Assembly: GCA_900757185.1 (NCBI GenBank)
Contig: CAAEMX010000060.1
Coordinates: 76,544 to 140,543, forward strand
Reading direction: 5' to 3'
Origin: an uncultured Collinsella sp.
Lineage (GTDB): Bacteria; Actinomycetota; Coriobacteriia; Coriobacteriales; Coriobacteriaceae
Length of the DNA stretch: 64,000 nucleotides
The translations under genes were made by a program, and so were the position numbers. This document shows, piece after piece, positions 52,712 through 61,879 of this stretch. The notes beneath the pieces are model-generated. The model made no database searches, had not been told where the DNA came from, and worked only from the letters and a program-made list of their open reading frames with translations. Position 1 is the first letter of the stretch, and each line of letters starts with the position of its first letter.

Positions 52712-54082
52712 ATGGCATCTGCCGATCGTTCCACGTTGTTTATCAATGCGACTATTCTGGATGGTTCGGAGCATATGGAGCCGCAACCCGATATGGCCGT
52801 GACTGTTGAGCGCGGCGTCATCACCTGGATGGGGCCGAGTGCTGTGGCGCAGGCGCCTGCAGGTGCCGAGGTTATCGACCTGGGTGGTGCGTATCTCATG
52901 CCCGGTCTCATCAATATGCACGTGCACCTGTGCGGCTCGGGCAAGCCTGTCTCGGCCGGCGATGCGGGAGCGCTGATGAAGAAACTCGATAATCCCGTGG
53001 GCCGTGCCATCGTCCGCCTCATCCTCAAGGGCAGTGCCCAGCAGCAGCTGGCAAGCGGCGTGACCACAGTGCGCGGCGCGGGCGACCCGCTGTTTGCCGA
53101 CATTGCCGTGCGCGACGCTATCGACGCCGGCAAGTATCAGGGTCCGCGCCTGGTAGCGCCGGGAACGGGCGTCACGGTGCCGGGCGGCCATGGCGCGGGC
53201 TTGTTCGCCCAGGTGGCCAACAGCCCCGTCGAGGCAGCCGAGCAGGTGCGAGACCTGTATGCGCGCGGCGCCGACGTCATTAAGCTGTTCGTAACGGGCG
53301 GTGTGTTCGATGCGACCGAGGTGGGCGAGCCGGGCGTGCTGCGTATGCCGGTGGAGGTTGCCGCGGCGGCGTGCAAGGCGGCGCACGAGGTGGGTCTGCC
53401 GGTTATGGCTCATGTCGAGAGCACCGAGGGCGTGAAGGCCGCGCTTGAGGCCGGGGTCGACACGATCGAGCACGGTGCCCCGATGACGCCCGAGATCCTG
53501 GAGCTGTATCGCGGCGCCGCGGGCACACAGCTCGAGGGACGCGCGCCGAGCGTGACCTGCACGATCAGCCCGGCGCTGCCGTTTGTATTGCTCGACCCGG
53601 AAAAGACCCATTCGACCGATACACAAAAGAAGAACGGCGACATCGTGTGCTCGGGCATCATCGAGAGCGCCCGTGCCGCACTGGAAGCTGGCATTAAGGT
53701 GGGCCTGGGCACGGACTCAAGCTGCCCGTTCGTGACGCAGTACGACATGTGGCGTGAGGTTGCCTATTTTGCCAAGTATGTCGGTGTGAGCAACGCCTTC
53801 GCGCTGCATACGGCTACGCAAGTCAACGCCGAGCTGCTGGGGCTGGGCGGCGAGACCGGTACGATCGAGTGCGGCAAGGCCGCCGATATCCTGGTGACGC
53901 GCAAGAATCCGCTCGATGACCTGTGCGCTCTGCGTGAGCCGACGCATGTGATGTGTCGCGGTGATCTGGTACGCAAGCTCATGGTGAAGCGTATTCCCGA
54001 GGTGGACGCCGAGCTCGACGCGATTATGGCCATGCCTGCCGAAGCGCTGGCTGAGGAGCTGGCCCGCGACGGTGTGGCGTAG
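52712..54082 (+). CDS. Amidohydrolase family protein
   Basis: 456-residue metal-dependent hydrolase of the imidazolonepropionase/prolidase-like branch. The metal ligands are visible: MHVHLCGSG (HxH near residue 70), a Lys in ADVIKLFVTGG that can be carboxylated, VMAHVES, IEHGAP and the Asp in GLGTDSSCPF. It acts on a C-N bond of a small cyclic amide, dipeptide or similar; substrate unknown. There is no signal peptide. GAGGGAGGAG lies before ATG 52712. It stands alone with its own terminator. Confidence 0.88.
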   Translation: MASADRSTLFINATILDGSEHMEPQPDMAVTVERGVITWMGPSAVAQAPAGAEVIDLGGAYLMPGLINMHVHLCGSGKPVSAGDAGALMKKLDNPVGRAIVRLILKGSAQQQLASGVTTVRGAGDPLFADIAVRDAIDAGKYQGPRLVAPGTGVTVPGGHGAGLFAQVANSPVEAAEQVRDLYARGADVIKLFVTGGVFDATEVGEPGVLRMPVEVAAAACKAAHEVGLPVMAHVESTEGVKAALEAGVDTIEHGAPMTPEILELYRGAAGTQLEGRAPSVTCTISPALPFVLLDPEKTHSTDTQKKNGDIVCSGIIESARAALEAGIKVGLGTDSSCPFVTQYDMWREVAYFAKYVGVSNAFALHTATQVNAELLGLGGETGTIECGKAADILVTRKNPLDDLCALREPTHVMCRGDLVRKLMVKRIPEVDAELDAIMAMPAEALAEELARDGVA

Positions 54083-54120
54083 ATGTGACAAAGGGGCAGC
54101 TCCGTTGCCGCATGCAAAAA

Positions 54121-54153
54121 GCCGAGGTCTCAACACGAGGCCTCGGCTTTTTT
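54121..54153 (+). terminator. Amidohydrolase terminator
   Basis: GCCGAGGTCT/AGGCCTCGGC with one G-T pair, then TTTTTT. AAAAA on the left makes it work in both directions. Confidence 0.85.
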
Positions 54154-54175
54154 ATCGAACAAATACTTAAGATTT

Positions 54176-54204
54176 GGGACAAACAAACCTGATTAATTTG
54201 TCCC
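54176..54204. repeat. Stem-loop with GGGACAAA/TTTGTCCC arms
   Basis: Eight perfect pairs; GGGAC lies in the stem here, not in the loop, so membership in the GGGGAC family is doubtful. Confidence 0.45.
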
Positions 54205-54215
54205 GCGTGCGGGTG

Positions 54216-54689
54216 CTAGGAGCGGGTTTCCATCTTGGCGTGGCACTTGGGGCAGGTGACGCGGATCTTGCCCTTGCCCTTGGGGACGGACAGCATCTGA
54301 CCGCAGTTAGGGCACTTAAGGTAGGCCGTGGTCTTGCGGCCCTTCCACATCTTCTTGGCCGTTCGCTTGGCGCGCTCAAAGTCTTCCTTGCCGGTGCCGG
54401 CCGCGCGCGAGGCGTTGGCAGCCGCGGCGCCGCCACCCAAGCTGGCGACGAACTTACCTAGGCCGGGGACGTTTGCGGTCGCCGTGACAAAGGCATCGTT
54501 CTCCTTGCGGCGCGCGTCGATGTTTTTGGACAGACCGCGCAGCACGCCGAGCGCGATCACGGCGATGGCGATCCAGCTGAGCCACTGGATACGGGCCATC
54601 GACCCGATCATCGCGATGATAATGCCTGCGAAGCCCAACACGACGGTGAGCTCATCGGCGCCGTTGCGACCCTTCATAAAGTCATTCAT
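54216..54689 (-). CDS. Zinc-ribbon membrane protein of unknown function
   Basis: 157 residues: two adjacent hydrophobic segments (about residues 14-33 and 36-52), a basic/Ala-rich linker and a C-terminal zinc ribbon with two CxxC knuckles, LKCPNCGQML and VTCPKCHAKM. Such small membrane-anchored ribbons are common in Actinobacteria and their role is not known. ATG 54689 is preferred over ATG 54695 because AAAGG then lies eight bases upstream. It follows the copper operon on the same strand after about 100 bp, with a GGGACAGGTT stem-loop between. Confidence 0.8.
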   Translation of the reverse strand: MNDFMKGRNGADELTVVLGFAGIIIAMIGSMARIQWLSWIAIAVIALGVLRGLSKNIDARRKENDAFVTATANVPGLGKFVASLGGGAAAANASRAAGTGKEDFERAKRTAKKMWKGRKTTAYLKCPNCGQMLSVPKGKGKIRVTCPKCHAKMETRS

Positions 54690-54769
54690 GCACATTGCCT
54701 TTCATTCGATATGCTGCACGCCTTTATACCCGATTTAGAGTAAGGGGGACAAGCTCATCTGCACCAATG

Positions 54770-54800
54770 TGGTGCAAACGTACCTGTCCCCATTGCACCA
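54770..54800 (-). repeat. GGGACAGGTT-type stem-loop after csoR, copy 9
   Basis: TGGTGCAA/TTGCACCA arms with ACGTACCTGTCCCCA in the loop. It starts one base after the csoR stop. Confidence 0.65.
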
Positions 54801-54801
54801 A

Positions 54802-55074
54802 TTACTTGGCGAGTTTGTCGACGACGCGTTCGATCTCGGCGAGCTTGGCGGCTTTGAGCTCCTCGTCGCCCGATTCGATGGCCGAGGCGACGCAGCCCTC
54901 AATGTGGGCCTTGAGCACGTCGGCGTTAATGCGCGCGAGGAGCGCCTGCGTTGCCATGAGCTGCGTGGAAATATCGACGCAGTAGCGGTCCTCCTCGACC
55001 ATCCGCAGGATGCCGTCGATCTGACCGCGTGCCGTCTTGAGCATGCGGGTCACCGATTTATGGTCTGCCATCAT
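54802..55074 (-). CDS. csoR: CsoR-family metal-sensing repressor
   Basis: Copper-responsive repressor, 90 residues, all-helical. The Cu(I) ligands are in place: Cys in YCVDIS near residue 32, and His and Cys in LKAHIEGCV near 57-61, the C-H-C pattern of CsoR rather than the pattern of RcnR or FrmR. The N-terminal MLKTARGQIDGILRM is the family DNA-contact helix. It is the last gene of the copA-copZ-csoR operon, so it probably controls its own operon; copper binding releases it from DNA. The start is 55074 or 55071. Confidence 0.92.
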   Translation of the reverse strand: MMADHKSVTRMLKTARGQIDGILRMVEEDRYCVDISTQLMATQALLARINADVLKAHIEGCVASAIESGDEELKAAKLAEIERVVDKLAK

Positions 55075-55122
55075 GGCGGGTTCTCGTTTCTGGTCGATGG
55101 GGTCGAATGTCTCTGGTAGCTG

Positions 55123-55344
55123 CTACGCGGCGGTTACGGACAGGGCGTGGAACTTCTCGCCGGCGCCCTCGACGGCGGCAGCAAGCTGCTCGGCGGTCAC
55201 GGTGTCGGCGCACTCCACCTGTACGGTCTGAGTCTCGTGATCGGCATCGGCGTCGGTCACGCCGGCAACGTTGAGCAGTGCCGTCTCGACAGTAGCGTCG
55301 CAGTGGCCGCACATAAGGCCCGAAGTCTTAATTGTGTAACGCAT
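55123..55344 (-). CDS. copZ: Copper chaperone CopZ-like
   Basis: 73-residue HMA-domain protein that carries Cu(I) to CopA. The metal loop is GLMCGHCDATVETAL with the CxxC cysteines at residues 11 and 14; the beta-alpha-beta-beta-alpha-beta pattern is complete. ATG 55344 follows AGAGGA. The upstream in-frame extension to 55455 would run through a large hairpin and is not part of the family. It lies between copA and csoR, all on the minus strand. Confidence 0.92.
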   Translation of the reverse strand: MRYTIKTSGLMCGHCDATVETALLNVAGVTDADADHETQTVQVECADTVTAEQLAAAVEGAGEKFHALSVTAA

Positions 55345-55373
55345 GGGTATTCCTCTCTGTTGTGTCGGCTTTC

Positions 55374-55459
55374 CCAGGCACCCGACCTTGACCTTCAAGC
55401 CGTCGCTCGCGTACCAAAGTACGCGTCGCTCCTCTTTCAGGTCAATCTCGGGCACCTGG
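55374..55459. repeat. Long imperfect hairpin between copA and copZ
   Basis: CCAGG/CCTGG, CCCGA/TCGGG and TTGACCT/AGGTCAA pair in order with 2-nt internal mismatches, and CGTAC/GTACG forms the tip (55410-55423). It lies within the 147-bp copA-copZ spacer. Confidence 0.6.
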
Positions 55460-55491
55460 AAAACCCGTTCTAAATGGACTTAATGGTGAGC

Positions 55492-57834
55492 CTATTTTGC
55501 CACTTTAGGCTTAAAGGATTTCAGGCGCAGCGCGTTGGAAACAACACACACGCTCGACAGGCTCATGGCCGCGGCGCCAAACATCGGCGAGAGCTGCCAG
55601 CCGGTGAGGGGGAAGAACACGCCTGCGGCGAGCGGAATGCCGATGCCGTTATAGAACAGCGCCCAGAACAGGTCCTGCTTGATGTTGCGGATCGTGGCGC
55701 GCGAAAGCTCGATGGCGCGCGCAACATCCATGAGGTCGCTGCGCATGAGCACCACATCTGCCCCTTCTTTGGCGATGTCGGCGCCGGTGCCGATCGCAAG
55801 GCCCACGTCGGCGCGCGCCAGGGCGGGGGAGTCGTTGATGCCGTCGCCCACCATGGCGACCTTGCCGCCCGCATCCTGCAACTCGCGCACGTGGCGTTCC
55901 TTGTCGGCGGGGAGGACGTCGGCGATGACCTGTTCGCTGCTCAGCCCCACGCGGCGGGCGATGGCCTCGGCCGTCACGCGGTTGTCGCCGGTGAGCATGC
56001 GCACGTCGACGCCGAGCTTGCGCAGCGCGGCGATGGCCCCGGCGCTCGTCTCTTTGACCTCGTCAGCCACGGCGATGGTGCCGATAAGCTCGCCGTTCTT
56101 GGCAAAGAACAGCGGTGTTTTGCCCTCGGCGGCAAATTGCTCGGCAAGACCCGCGGGCACGGTAACGCCCAACTCGTCCATCAGGCGTACGTTGCCGGCT
56201 GCAATGGCGTTTTGTCCCTCGCGCGCCGTAACGCCTCGTCCAGGCACGGCGGCAAAGTCCTCGACCATGCGCGCGACGATTCCGCGCGACTCGCACTCGG
56301 CCATAATCGCCTCGGCCAGCGGGTGCTCGCTCGAGCGCTCCAACGCGGCGGCCAGCTTGAGCAGCGCCTTTTCGCTCATGGCGGGCGAGCCGTCAACGCG
56401 CGTGGCCACCACAATGTCGGTCACGGCCGGCTTGCCGCGGGTGACCGTGCCCGTCTTATCGAGCACCACGGTGCCCACGCTGCGCAGATTCTCCAGCGCC
56501 TCGGCGCTCTTAAACAGAATGCCCATCTCGGCGCCCTTGCCGGTGCCCACCATAATGGCGACGGGCGTGGCCAGACCCAGTGCGCACGGACAGCTGATCA
56601 CCAGCACGGCCACGGCGGAGGTGAGCGCCTCGTTGATGCTGCCGGTCAGTGCCATCCACGCCGCAAAGGTCACGGCCGAAATCACGAACACCACGGGCAC
56701 AAACACGCCGGCGACCTTGTCGGCCAGGCGGGCGATAGGCGCCTTGGTGGCATTGGCATCCTCGACGAGCTGGATGATCTTGGCAAGCGACGTGTCGGCG
56801 CCCACGCGTGTGGCACGGAAGGTAAACGATCCGGTGCGGTTGACCGTGGCGGCGTTGACGGTGTCGCCGGCGGCCTTTTCCACGGGGATGGACTCGCCGG
56901 TGAGCGCGCTCTCGTCCACGGCCGACGCGCCCTCGAGCACCACGCCATCGACGGGGATGGACTCGCCGGGGCGCACGCGCAGCACCTGACCGGGTAGGAT
57001 GGCGTCGACGTCCACAGTGGCCTCGCTGCCGTCCTCTGCCACGACGGTCGCGGTCTTGGGCGCCAGGTCGATCAGCGCCTCGATGGCGCCGCCGGTTTTG
57101 GACTTGCTGCGCGTCTCGAGGTATTTGCCCACGGTGACCAGCGACAGGATCGTGCCCGCACTCTCAAAATACAGATTGTCCATGCCCGTCATCATGGCCT
57201 CGTGGACCTGACCCGCGGCTAATTGGTCGGCCATGATAAACATGGCGTAGAGCGACCAGGCGATGGAGGCGGTGGCGCCGACGGCGATGAGGGCGTCCAT
57301 GGTGGGCGCGCCGTGCGCGAGCGATTTAAACCCGTTGATAAAGTACGCGTCGTTGACGTAGACGATGGGGATGAGCAGGACGAGCTCGGTGAGCGCGAGC
57401 GTCATGCTGTGGATGTGGTCGGTGAAGACGCCGGGCAGTGGCCAGCTGAGCATGTGTCCCATGCCTATGTAGAACAGTGGGATGAGGAATACGATCGAGA
57501 CGATGAGGCGGGTGCGCATGGCGGAGGCGGTGGCCTCCAGCTTTTTGGTCGGCGACTCCATATGGGCGGCGCCGGATCTGGCTTGCGCGTTGCCGCTTGA
57601 GTTGGTGGCATCGGTGCCCGTGCTGACGGGCGAGGCCGAATAGCCCGCGCGGTCGACGGCGGTGCAGATATCGTCGGGGGAGACCTGCGCGGGGTCATAG
57701 TCGACCATCATGGAACCGGCGAGCAGATTGACCGCGACGCTTTGGACGCCGTCGAGTTTGCTCACGGCGCGATTCACATGCGCCTGGCAGGCGGCGCATG
57801 TCATGCCGCCCACGTCGAACTTATCTTGAGTCAT
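55492..57834 (-). CDS. copA: Copper-exporting P1B-type ATPase
   Basis: Pumps Cu(I) out of the cell. The 780-residue protein has one N-terminal HMA domain ([12 protein letters not shown]), eight predicted membrane segments, the transport motif CPC in [13 protein letters not shown], the phosphorylation motif DKTGTVTRG, the SEHPLAEA motif of the nucleotide-binding domain and [13 protein letters not shown] 57834 is chosen because AAAGGAG lies five bases before it; the longer frame to 57876 has no such signal. It is the first gene of copA-copZ-csoR. Six palindromic units lie in its upstream region. Confidence 0.96.
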   Translation of the reverse strand: MTQDKFDVGGMTCAACQAHVNRAVSKLDGVQSVAVNLLAGSMMVDYDPAQVSPDDICTAVDRAGYSASPVSTGTDATNSSGNAQARSGAAHMESPTKKLEATASAMRTRLIVSIVFLIPLFYIGMGHMLSWPLPGVFTDHIHSMTLALTELVLLIPIVYVNDAYFINGFKSLAHGAPTMDALIAVGATASIAWSLYAMFIMADQLAAGQVHEAMMTGMDNLYFESAGTILSLVTVGKYLETRSKSKTGGAIEALIDLAPKTATVVAEDGSEATVDVDAILPGQVLRVRPGESIPVDGVVLEGASAVDESALTGESIPVEKAAGDTVNAATVNRTGSFTFRATRVGADTSLAKIIQLVEDANATKAPIARLADKVAGVFVPVVFVISAVTFAAWMALTGSINEALTSAVAVLVISCPCALGLATPVAIMVGTGKGAEMGILFKSAEALENLRSVGTVVLDKTGTVTRGKPAVTDIVVATRVDGSPAMSEKALLKLAAALERSSEHPLAEAIMAECESRGIVARMVEDFAAVPGRGVTAREGQNAIAAGNVRLMDELGVTVPAGLAEQFAAEGKTPLFFAKNGELIGTIAVADEVKETSAGAIAALRKLGVDVRMLTGDNRVTAEAIARRVGLSSEQVIADVLPADKERHVRELQDAGGKVAMVGDGINDSPALARADVGLAIGTGADIAKEGADVVLMRSDLMDVARAIELSRATIRNIKQDLFWALFYNGIGIPLAAGVFFPLTGWQLSPMFGAAAMSLSSVCVVSNALRLKSFKPKVAK

Positions 57835-57984
57835 GGCTTCTCCTTTCTGTGACGTAGTGTCGGAAATGTTAACCATCCGATACTATACACCCATACCCCC
57901 TGGGGGTGTCTAGTAGTAGTTGGAATGTATGATTTTTCATTACAGATGAGGGTGGCTGCTCAATCGGTGGCCGTCTCTGCCAAA

Positions 57985-58443
57985 CATCTCGATCTGTAAC
58001 ATCTGGACCGGTTTTTCAACCATAGCTGTTACAGATTTAGACAAACATTTCAGCCGAAAACTAACGTCTCGATCTGTAACAACTAGACCCCGTTTTACCG
58101 AGTATTTGTTACAGATCGAGACAAACAGTTGGCAGGAAACTTAATGTCTCGATCTGTAACATCTAGCAGCAAATATGACCTCTAACTGTTACAGATCGAG
58201 ATTTTGTTTTGCGAGGTTTGAGTTTGTCTCAATCTGTAACAGTTAGACCGGTTTTTGGATTCCAGATGTTACAGATCGAGACGAACCTTCAGCAATAAAC
58301 TTAATGTCTCAATCTGTAACATCTGGAGCCGATTTTGCCGAGTTACTGTTACAAATCAAGACAAACCGTCCGACGATGACTCAATATCTCGATCTGTAAC
58401 ATCTAGCCCCAGTTTTGCCGAGTAGATGTTACAGATCGAGACA
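57985..58443. repeat. 80-bp palindromic array E (6 units)
   Basis: Units begin at 57985, 58065, 58145, 58225, 58305 and 58385, exactly 80 bp apart, each 59 nt long: 17-nt arm, 25-nt centre, 17-nt arm, then a 21-nt linker. Arms follow TGTCTCGATCTGTAACA and its reverse complement. Centres and linkers vary but several centres share CCGGTTTT or TTTTGCCGAG, and linkers often end AAACTTAA. The array fills the gap between divergent-end copA upstream DNA and the 3' end of the kinase gene; no gene is seen. Confidence 0.9.
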
Positions 58444-58482
58444 AACGCCGGGGCCGGAAGCCTCGCCGCGATCCACCGCTCC

Positions 58483-60567
58483 CTAGATGCAGAATCCGGG
58501 AATCACGCAGGTCCGTTTATCGGGCTTGTCCGCAGGCGTTGCGTACGTAAAGACGTCGCCGTCGTGCCCCACGCGGTTCATATAGAGCGTGCCTCCACTC
58601 TCCGATGTGTCGGGGCTTGCCGTACGCTCCCACCAACAGACATCCTTGCCCTTCCACTGGCGAACCAACGTCTCGTTCGTGGTGTACGGACTTACCTTGA
58701 GCTCGCGGAAGAGTTGGTACTCCTTGCCCTCGCCGTTATAGATGTCGGCCAGGTAGTGAAAGCCCTCGGCAAATGACTCGGGCGGCTGCACTCCGCACAG
58801 CTCGACCATGGCGGGCAGCCAAAGGGTTGCGGGCAGCTCGCTCAGACACGATGCGCTTCTAGCGGCGCCAACGTTATTCGAGATCTTTTTGACAGATTTA
58901 ATGAGTGCGCGCAACTCGTTGGGCAGCAGCTTAAGGCCGTCGCCGTTGAGCCATTCCCGCAGCTCGCAATCTGCCCAGCCGGCGCTCGGCGGTTCAGCCG
59001 CAGCGTTGCGCTCGGCAATACCCGCATCGAACATAAACGTCAGTCCGGCCTTGCCCGTCCCGTCCAGAAGCTCATCGTGGCGGATGCCCACAAGCTGCGC
59101 GCCAACCTGCAGCCCGTTGGTGAGCGTGACACGCTTGGTACACGGATAGGGGATATGCCCATCGGCATCGAGCAGGTGATAGCGCTTGGCAATCTCGCGT
59201 GCCTCGCTACGGGTCTCGGCGGCCTGAATCTTGAGCGAAATCTCCTGCAGCTGATCCCAAGTGTAGTCGTCAAGCGTACCGCGGATGCCGTTGAGGTAGT
59301 CGGGGATGCCAAAGCCATGGGTTGCCGCCCCGATAACGCCGAGCCCCGCAACGGCTGCAACGACGCCACCGATAATAAAGCGGCGGCGGCTCATGGCATC
59401 GTGCCGGGCCCGCTCCAGAATCTCTCGCGCTCGCTCGCCGGCGACGTCGACCTTAAGGTGCGTACCGGAGTCGATGTCGATTGCGGCCTCATCTCCTGCG
59501 CCTTCGCGGCCTTCGGATTCGGAATCGGTGAGGTATGCCGAGAGCACCTCGAGCATCTGCTGCTCGGTGGGACGATCGCACTGCTCGACTGAGAGACCCT
59601 TCATGATGATTTGGACGAGCGCTTCATCGCCCTCGCAGCGCGGCTCGAGCGGTGCCGGCTTGGTCTTGGTCTTTACGAGATAGAACGAGCCGGTTGCAGC
59701 GGCGTCCGTCGACTCAAAGTCAAACGGTTTGCGACCGCTGTAGAGCTGGTACAGAACACTCGAAAGCGCGTAGACATCGATTGCCGGCGAACGGCGAAGG
59801 GCCGCGATGCCTTCGATATCCTGCGTGAGCATCTCGGGCGCGGCGTATGCGGGCGTGGCGAAGCGCCAGATGTCGGCGCGCCGGGTGATCGTATCGTCAC
59901 CGAGGGCCATGGTCGCGGAGCCCATGTCGATGAGGCAGGGGTCAAAGGAGCAATCGGCAATCTGCTGCTCGAGCGTTCGGCTGGTGGTGCGGAACATGAT
60001 ATTGGCGGGCGACAGGTCGCGATGGACGACCGGATTAACGAGACCCTTGGTCATCAGGAGTGCGCGAAGCACGGCGTTTCCAACGGCGGCCACCATCTGG
60101 GTGGTTAGCCCGCCCGAGGCATCGTGCGGAAGCAAGGGCAGCGCCTGCTTGAGCGATGTTCCCTCGACCCACTCCATGAGGATGAGCGGGTCGTCCTCGC
60201 ACGATCCATAGCCATAGACGCGCGGAAATCCGCGCAGGTGCGAGACGGTACACAGATGACGGTACTCCTCGAACAGCGCGGCGGTGTTGGCCAGGTGCGC
60301 TGCCGATTGCTCAGCGGAGCGGTCGGGGGCTTGGCCGGAAAGGATGGCGTTGTCCTTGAGTAGCTTGACGGCAAAGACCTCACCGCTCGTGTTGGTCGCG
60401 CGCAGCACGTGCCCGATATTGCCGTCGTCGCGGTATGCAGCCTGAAGAATAAGCGTCATAAACCGTCGCTTGGCGTCGTCCTCGGCGCTGGGGTCGACCG
60501 CCACGGCGGTATCGAACGTGTCAAGACGGATGAGTTTGTCGCCATAGGCGCTATTGGTAGTATCCAT
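58483..60567 (-). CDS. Ser/Thr protein kinase with membrane anchor and extracytoplasmic domain
   Basis: 694 residues. The N-terminal ~330 are an Hanks-type kinase: ATP-binding Lys in VFAVKLLKD, catalytic VVHRDLSPANIMF near 180, the metal-binding DFG replaced by DMG in CLIDMGSA near 213, and YAAPEML. The glycine loop is weak (DDGNIGHVL). One membrane segment follows RRRFIIGG near 390, then an outer domain of ~280 residues ending in a DUF6273-like region with ELREWLNGDG, VCWWERTASP and YMNRVGHDG. It probably senses an outside signal. ATG 60567 follows AAGGA; the FHA gene upstream is on the same strand. Confidence 0.88.
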   Translation of the reverse strand: MDTTNSAYGDKLIRLDTFDTAVAVDPSAEDDAKRRFMTLILQAAYRDDGNIGHVLRATNTSGEVFAVKLLKDNAILSGQAPDRSAEQSAAHLANTAALFEEYRHLCTVSHLRGFPRVYGYGSCEDDPLILMEWVEGTSLKQALPLLPHDASGGLTTQMVAAVGNAVLRALLMTKGLVNPVVHRDLSPANIMFRTTSRTLEQQIADCSFDPCLIDMGSATMALGDDTITRRADIWRFATPAYAAPEMLTQDIEGIAALRRSPAIDVYALSSVLYQLYSGRKPFDFESTDAAATGSFYLVKTKTKPAPLEPRCEGDEALVQIIMKGLSVEQCDRPTEQQMLEVLSAYLTDSESEGREGAGDEAAIDIDSGTHLKVDVAGERAREILERARHDAMSRRRFIIGGVVAAVAGLGVIGAATHGFGIPDYLNGIRGTLDDYTWDQLQEISLKIQAAETRSEAREIAKRYHLLDADGHIPYPCTKRVTLTNGLQVGAQLVGIRHDELLDGTGKAGLTFMFDAGIAERNAAAEPPSAGWADCELREWLNGDGLKLLPNELRALIKSVKKISNNVGAARSASCLSELPATLWLPAMVELCGVQPPESFAEGFHYLADIYNGEGKEYQLFRELKVSPYTTNETLVRQWKGKDVCWWERTASPDTSESGGTLYMNRVGHDGDVFTYATPADKPDKRTCVIPGFCI

Positions 60568-60600
60568 GGCGTTCCTTTGTCTGGCATGGGTTGCCGCGCG

Positions 60601-60659
60601 TATACGCGAGCAGTGCGGATATCGGTAAAGTACCATGATAGCCGCACTGCCCACGTATA
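60601..60659. repeat. Hairpin before the kinase gene
   Basis: TATACG/CGTATA, GCAGTGCGG/CCGCACTGC and TATC/GATA pair in order, about 19 pairs with small gaps, around a 13-nt loop. It lies about 35 bp before the kinase start and occupies most of the FHA-kinase spacer. Confidence 0.6.
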
Positions 60660-60738
60660 CCGCTGAGCATTGTCGTTTACGACGTAGAAGGTAGCAGACG
60701 AAAGACGGGCGATGACCGTCTTTCGATCGCCGTCCGCG

Positions 60739-61701
60739 CTAGTCCACAATAACGAGAAACGTTGTATAGAGACCCAAGTGAAGTCTGTCGCTGTTTTCGA
60801 TTTCCACGGGGGGATAGACTTTGCCGGGCTCTCGTTGGTCGCGGGGCGGCTCGATTACGATATCGCCGTCGCCTGCGCCCGATTCGAGCACCGTGCCGTT
60901 GGTCGATCCAAGGCCCTGGGCGTACCAGTGCTCACCCTCAAGCCAAATGCGAAGATGCTCGCGCGATGCGTCGGCGCCCACATCGGTGATGCTGGGCGAG
61001 GTTTTGGGCAAAGAACCAATCACGGTGCCGCGCGGATCGCGTGTGAGGGGATGGATTTGCATGTCGACGCAGTTGTCGGCATGTGTCCTGAGCAGACCGA
61101 GGTTGGGGGCGACGGTGCGCGGCTGCTCCAGGCTGCCCATAAAGCCACGTCCGACGGTAGTTTCGGTGGTGCCAAAGTGCCCGCCCGTCTTGCTGTCGCA
61201 AAAGCGCTCGACGGTGGCCACGCCTTGGATGGGGTCGGCGAGCGCCCCCGTTGCCACAAAGAGCATAAGGTAAAGCGTACTCTTCTCGCGCACGGCATTG
61301 CCGTCAAAGTTGTCGATGTGATTGAGGGCATTTGCATATAGGCGGCTGTCCAACTTGTAGCTGGCGAGAGCCGACATCATTTCGTTGGCGGCCGGGCCGC
61401 GATAGTGCTCGGCGATTGCCTGATAGGCGGACTCGCCGCCGCCGAGCTTGCTGCAGATTGCCGCGGAAAGATTGAGCGTGGTGACGGCAAAGTCGCTGTA
61501 GATGGCGGGCGCGCACTGGTCAGGCTCGCGATGGACGATGTAACGGGTGAGATACGAGCGGTTGGAAGAGCATTTCTCGAGCAGGGTACTGCCGAGATAA
61601 GAGTTTCCATTGATGAGCATTCGGGCGATCTCGAGATGTCTAAGACCGCCGAACGAGCGAATATCGTTATAGAGGACCGAGCAAGGTGTCTCTGCTGCCA
61701 C
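60739..61701 (-). CDS. FHA-domain protein
   Basis: 320 residues. The C-terminal ~110 residues are an FHA domain, which binds phosphothreonine: a strand GTVIGSLPKTSPSITD, SREHLRIWLEGEHWY and the LGSTNGTVLESG turn, all typical. The N-terminal ~200 residues are helical and unrecognised, with an AxxAISKL-like stretch and LYLMLFVATGALADP. It is followed by the Ser/Thr kinase gene, so it is a likely substrate or partner. The start is GTG 61701 with AAAGGAGG five bases before it; ATG 61731 is also in frame but has no site. Confidence 0.87.
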   Translation of the reverse strand: MAAETPCSVLYNDIRSFGGLRHLEIARMLINGNSYLGSTLLEKCSSNRSYLTRYIVHREPDQCAPAIYSDFAVTTLNLSAAICSKLGGGESAYQAIAEHYRGPAANEMMSALASYKLDSRLYANALNHIDNFDGNAVREKSTLYLMLFVATGALADPIQGVATVERFCDSKTGGHFGTTETTVGRGFMGSLEQPRTVAPNLGLLRTHADNCVDMQIHPLTRDPRGTVIGSLPKTSPSITDVGADASREHLRIWLEGEHWYAQGLGSTNGTVLESGAGDGDIVIEPPRDQREPGKVYPPVEIENSDRLHLGLYTTFLVIVD

Positions 61702-61879
61702 GGATACCTCCTTTGATTGCTTCCTAGCCAATAAGGCGATAGGAATTAATGGCCCCCGGTGGGCGACGTATTAAATGGCTGCGCAATATGTAGCGTAACC
61801 AAAGCAACATTATAGGCCACATGTTCGAAATTGCAGGAAGACCGAGAGATTTGGTTTGGACTGGACGGAAATCCCCCTC

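Noticed and set aside
57985..58443. Array E as a CRISPR array
   Set aside because: Repeats are inverted, not direct; the variable parts have two fixed lengths (25 and 21) and still resemble each other; no cas gene lies nearby.
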